From Cyanobium sp. NS01 (lineage in GTDB: Bacteria; Cyanobacteriota; Cyanobacteriia; PCC-6307; Cyanobiaceae), in assembly GCF_014280235.1 (NCBI RefSeq), contig NZ_CP047940.1:2604001-2668000 (forward strand): 64,000 nt of DNA, in the 5' to 3' direction. The notes under the pieces were generated by a model. The model had not been told where the DNA came from and searched no databases. It was given only the letters and a program-made list of their open reading frames with translations. Made by a program: the position numbers and the translations under genes. Within the stretch, counting starts at the first letter, position 1. Each line of letters starts with the position of its first letter. Shown in pieces: positions 62,947 to 64,000 of this stretch.

Positions 62947-64000
62947 CGACGCCCCCGCCGCCTGCTGGCTGGCAGCGGCGTGCCTTGCCCTGGCGGCCCC
63001 CCTGGGGCCTGGTGAACCAGCTGGCCTCCAGCCTGGGGGAGGCCGGGCTGGTGTGGCTCGATGGCGATGGCAGCCCCCTGGGCCGCTGGGCCACCCTGGC
63101 CGTGGAGCCCCTGGAGCAGCGCGAGTGCCGCGGCCTGCCCACAGAGCCCGGCAGCTCCGATCCCTTCGCCGCCTTCGCCGAGCTGCGGCGCCAGGGCGGC
63201 TGCTGGCTGGGCTGGCTGGGCTACGAGGCGGGGGCCTGGGTGGAGCCGGCGGACCACTGGCGATCCCCGGACATGGCGGTGCTCTGGGCCGGCCGCTACG
63301 ACCCGCTGCTGCGCTGGGATCTGCAGCAGCACAGGCTGTGGTTGGAGGGGAGCGATCGCCGCCGGCTGGCCGCCCTGGAAGCACTGATCCTGGCTCTCCC
63401 TCCGCAGCGGGCCGGAGCCGACGAGAACGCCGAAGACGGCGATCGCCAGGCCCCCCGGCTCGACCCCCACCGCTGGCACTGGCACACCGCGCCCGAAAGC
63501 TTTGCGAGCCAGGTGGCGGAGCTGCGGGAGCGGATCGCCCAGGGGGATCTGTTCCAGGCCAACCTCACCGCCTGCCGCGAGGCCCAGCTGCCCGCCGCAG
63601 CTTCCCCCTTAGCCCTCTACGGGCGGCTGCGGCGCCACTGCCCGGCGCCGTTCGCCGGCCTGGCGGTGCGCTCCCTAGGGCCCGGGGCCGAAGCGGTGCT
63701 GTCGGCCTCGCCGGAGCGCTTCCTGCAGCTCCAGGACGATGGGCGTGTGCAAACCCGGCCGATCAAGGGCACCCGCCCGCGCCATGCCGAGGCGGAGGCC
63801 GATGCCGACGCCGCGGCCGAGCTGATCACCAGCGCCAAGGACCGCGCCGAGAACGTGATGATCGTGGACCTGCTGCGCAACGACCTCGGCCGCGTCTGCC
63901 GGCCCGGCTCGATCCACGTGCCCCAGCTGGTGGGGCTGGAGAGCTACCGGCAGGTCCACCACCTCACCTCCGTGGTGGAGGGAGAGCTGCGCCCTGGCAC
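62943..64000 (+). CDS. pabB: Aminodeoxychorismate synthase component I (PabB), truncated by window end
   Basis: The first 352 residues are present. The chorismate-binding domain begins [20 protein letters not shown] then [10 protein letters not shown], followed by [48 protein letters not shown] and [12 protein letters not shown], all chorismate-enzyme motifs. It makes 4-amino-4-deoxychorismate for folate. PabB rather than TrpE is preferred from the PIKGT sequence and the que neighbourhood, but a related component I enzyme cannot be excluded. Confidence 0.85.
   Translation, partial: MTTPPPPAGWQRRALPWRPPWGLVNQLASSLGEAGLVWLDGDGSPLGRWATLAVEPLEQRECRGLPTEPGSSDPFAAFAELRRQGGCWLGWLGYEAGAWVEPADHWRSPDMAVLWAGRYDPLLRWDLQQHRLWLEGSDRRRLAALEALILALPPQRAGADENAEDGDRQAPRLDPHRWHWHTAPESFASQVAELRERIAQGDLFQANLTACREAQLPAAASPLALYGRLRRHCPAPFAGLAVRSLGPGAEAVLSASPERFLQLQDDGRVQTRPIKGTRPRHAEAEADADAAAELITSAKDRAENVMIVDLLRNDLGRVCRPGSIHVPQLVGLESYRQVHHLTSVVEGELRPG

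Overview
The window comes from a GC-rich picocyanobacterium of the Synechococcus/Cyanobium type. The evidence is a core block at 44.1-64 kb (mazG, speE, speB, gcvT, aspS, a group 2 sigma factor, dps, pyrG, queE, queC, pabB), two high-light-inducible (Hli) genes, and cyanobacteria-specific families such as DUF1822 and CHAT-CHASE2. The taxonomic call is inference from gene content.

Left edge (1-1.55 kb): the 3' end of an RTX-type secreted protein gene, with an apparent poly-G frameshift, then a broken C-terminal copy of a trypsin-like protease whose complete paralogue lies at 41.6-42.6 kb.

Integrated element (1,557-44,080): about 42.5 kb bounded by an exact 46-bp direct repeat. The right copy is the 3' part of an intact tRNA-Val(TAC) gene and the left copy is a tRNA fragment. 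A tyrosine recombinase gene sits just inside the tRNA end, and a small excisionase-like HTH gene sits just inside the other end. Cargo in order: (i) an hli cassette between two copies of the HTH gene, with four RpaB/HLR1-like boxes upstream; (ii) on the minus strand, a complete class 1 DISARM operon (drmD, drmMI, drmA, drmB, drmC) with a Fic gene between drmD and drmMI and a HEPN/MNT toxin-antitoxin pair between drmMI and drmA; (iii) a maintenance region with small unknown genes, a sigma-70-like factor, a primase-helicase and a candidate origin; (iv) a minus-strand cassette of unknown function (small secreted protein, frameshifted HNH-like protein, exported glycine-zipper protein, small protein, DUF559-like nuclease); (v) a TPR-CHAT caspase-like protein divergent from a four-gene operon of sigma-like regulator, DUF1822, membrane CHAT-CHASE2 and exported protein; (vi) a DarTG toxin-antitoxin pair; (vii) a DUF4258-like gene, a lipoprotein protease and the integrase.

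The element therefore reads as a mobile defence island: restriction-like (DISARM), abortive or toxin-based (HEPN/MNT, Fic, DarTG) and probably protease-based (CHAT) functions travel with replication, regulation and photoprotection genes. The CHAT-CHASE2 module and the 27.5-31.1 kb cassette are the best candidates for undescribed systems.

Right of the tRNA the chromosome is ordinary: lipid acyltransferase, translation, polyamine, one-carbon, nucleotide and queuosine genes, plus a type I secretion operon (PpiC-like, cNMP-binding ABC exporter, HlyD) that could export RTX proteins like the one at the left edge.
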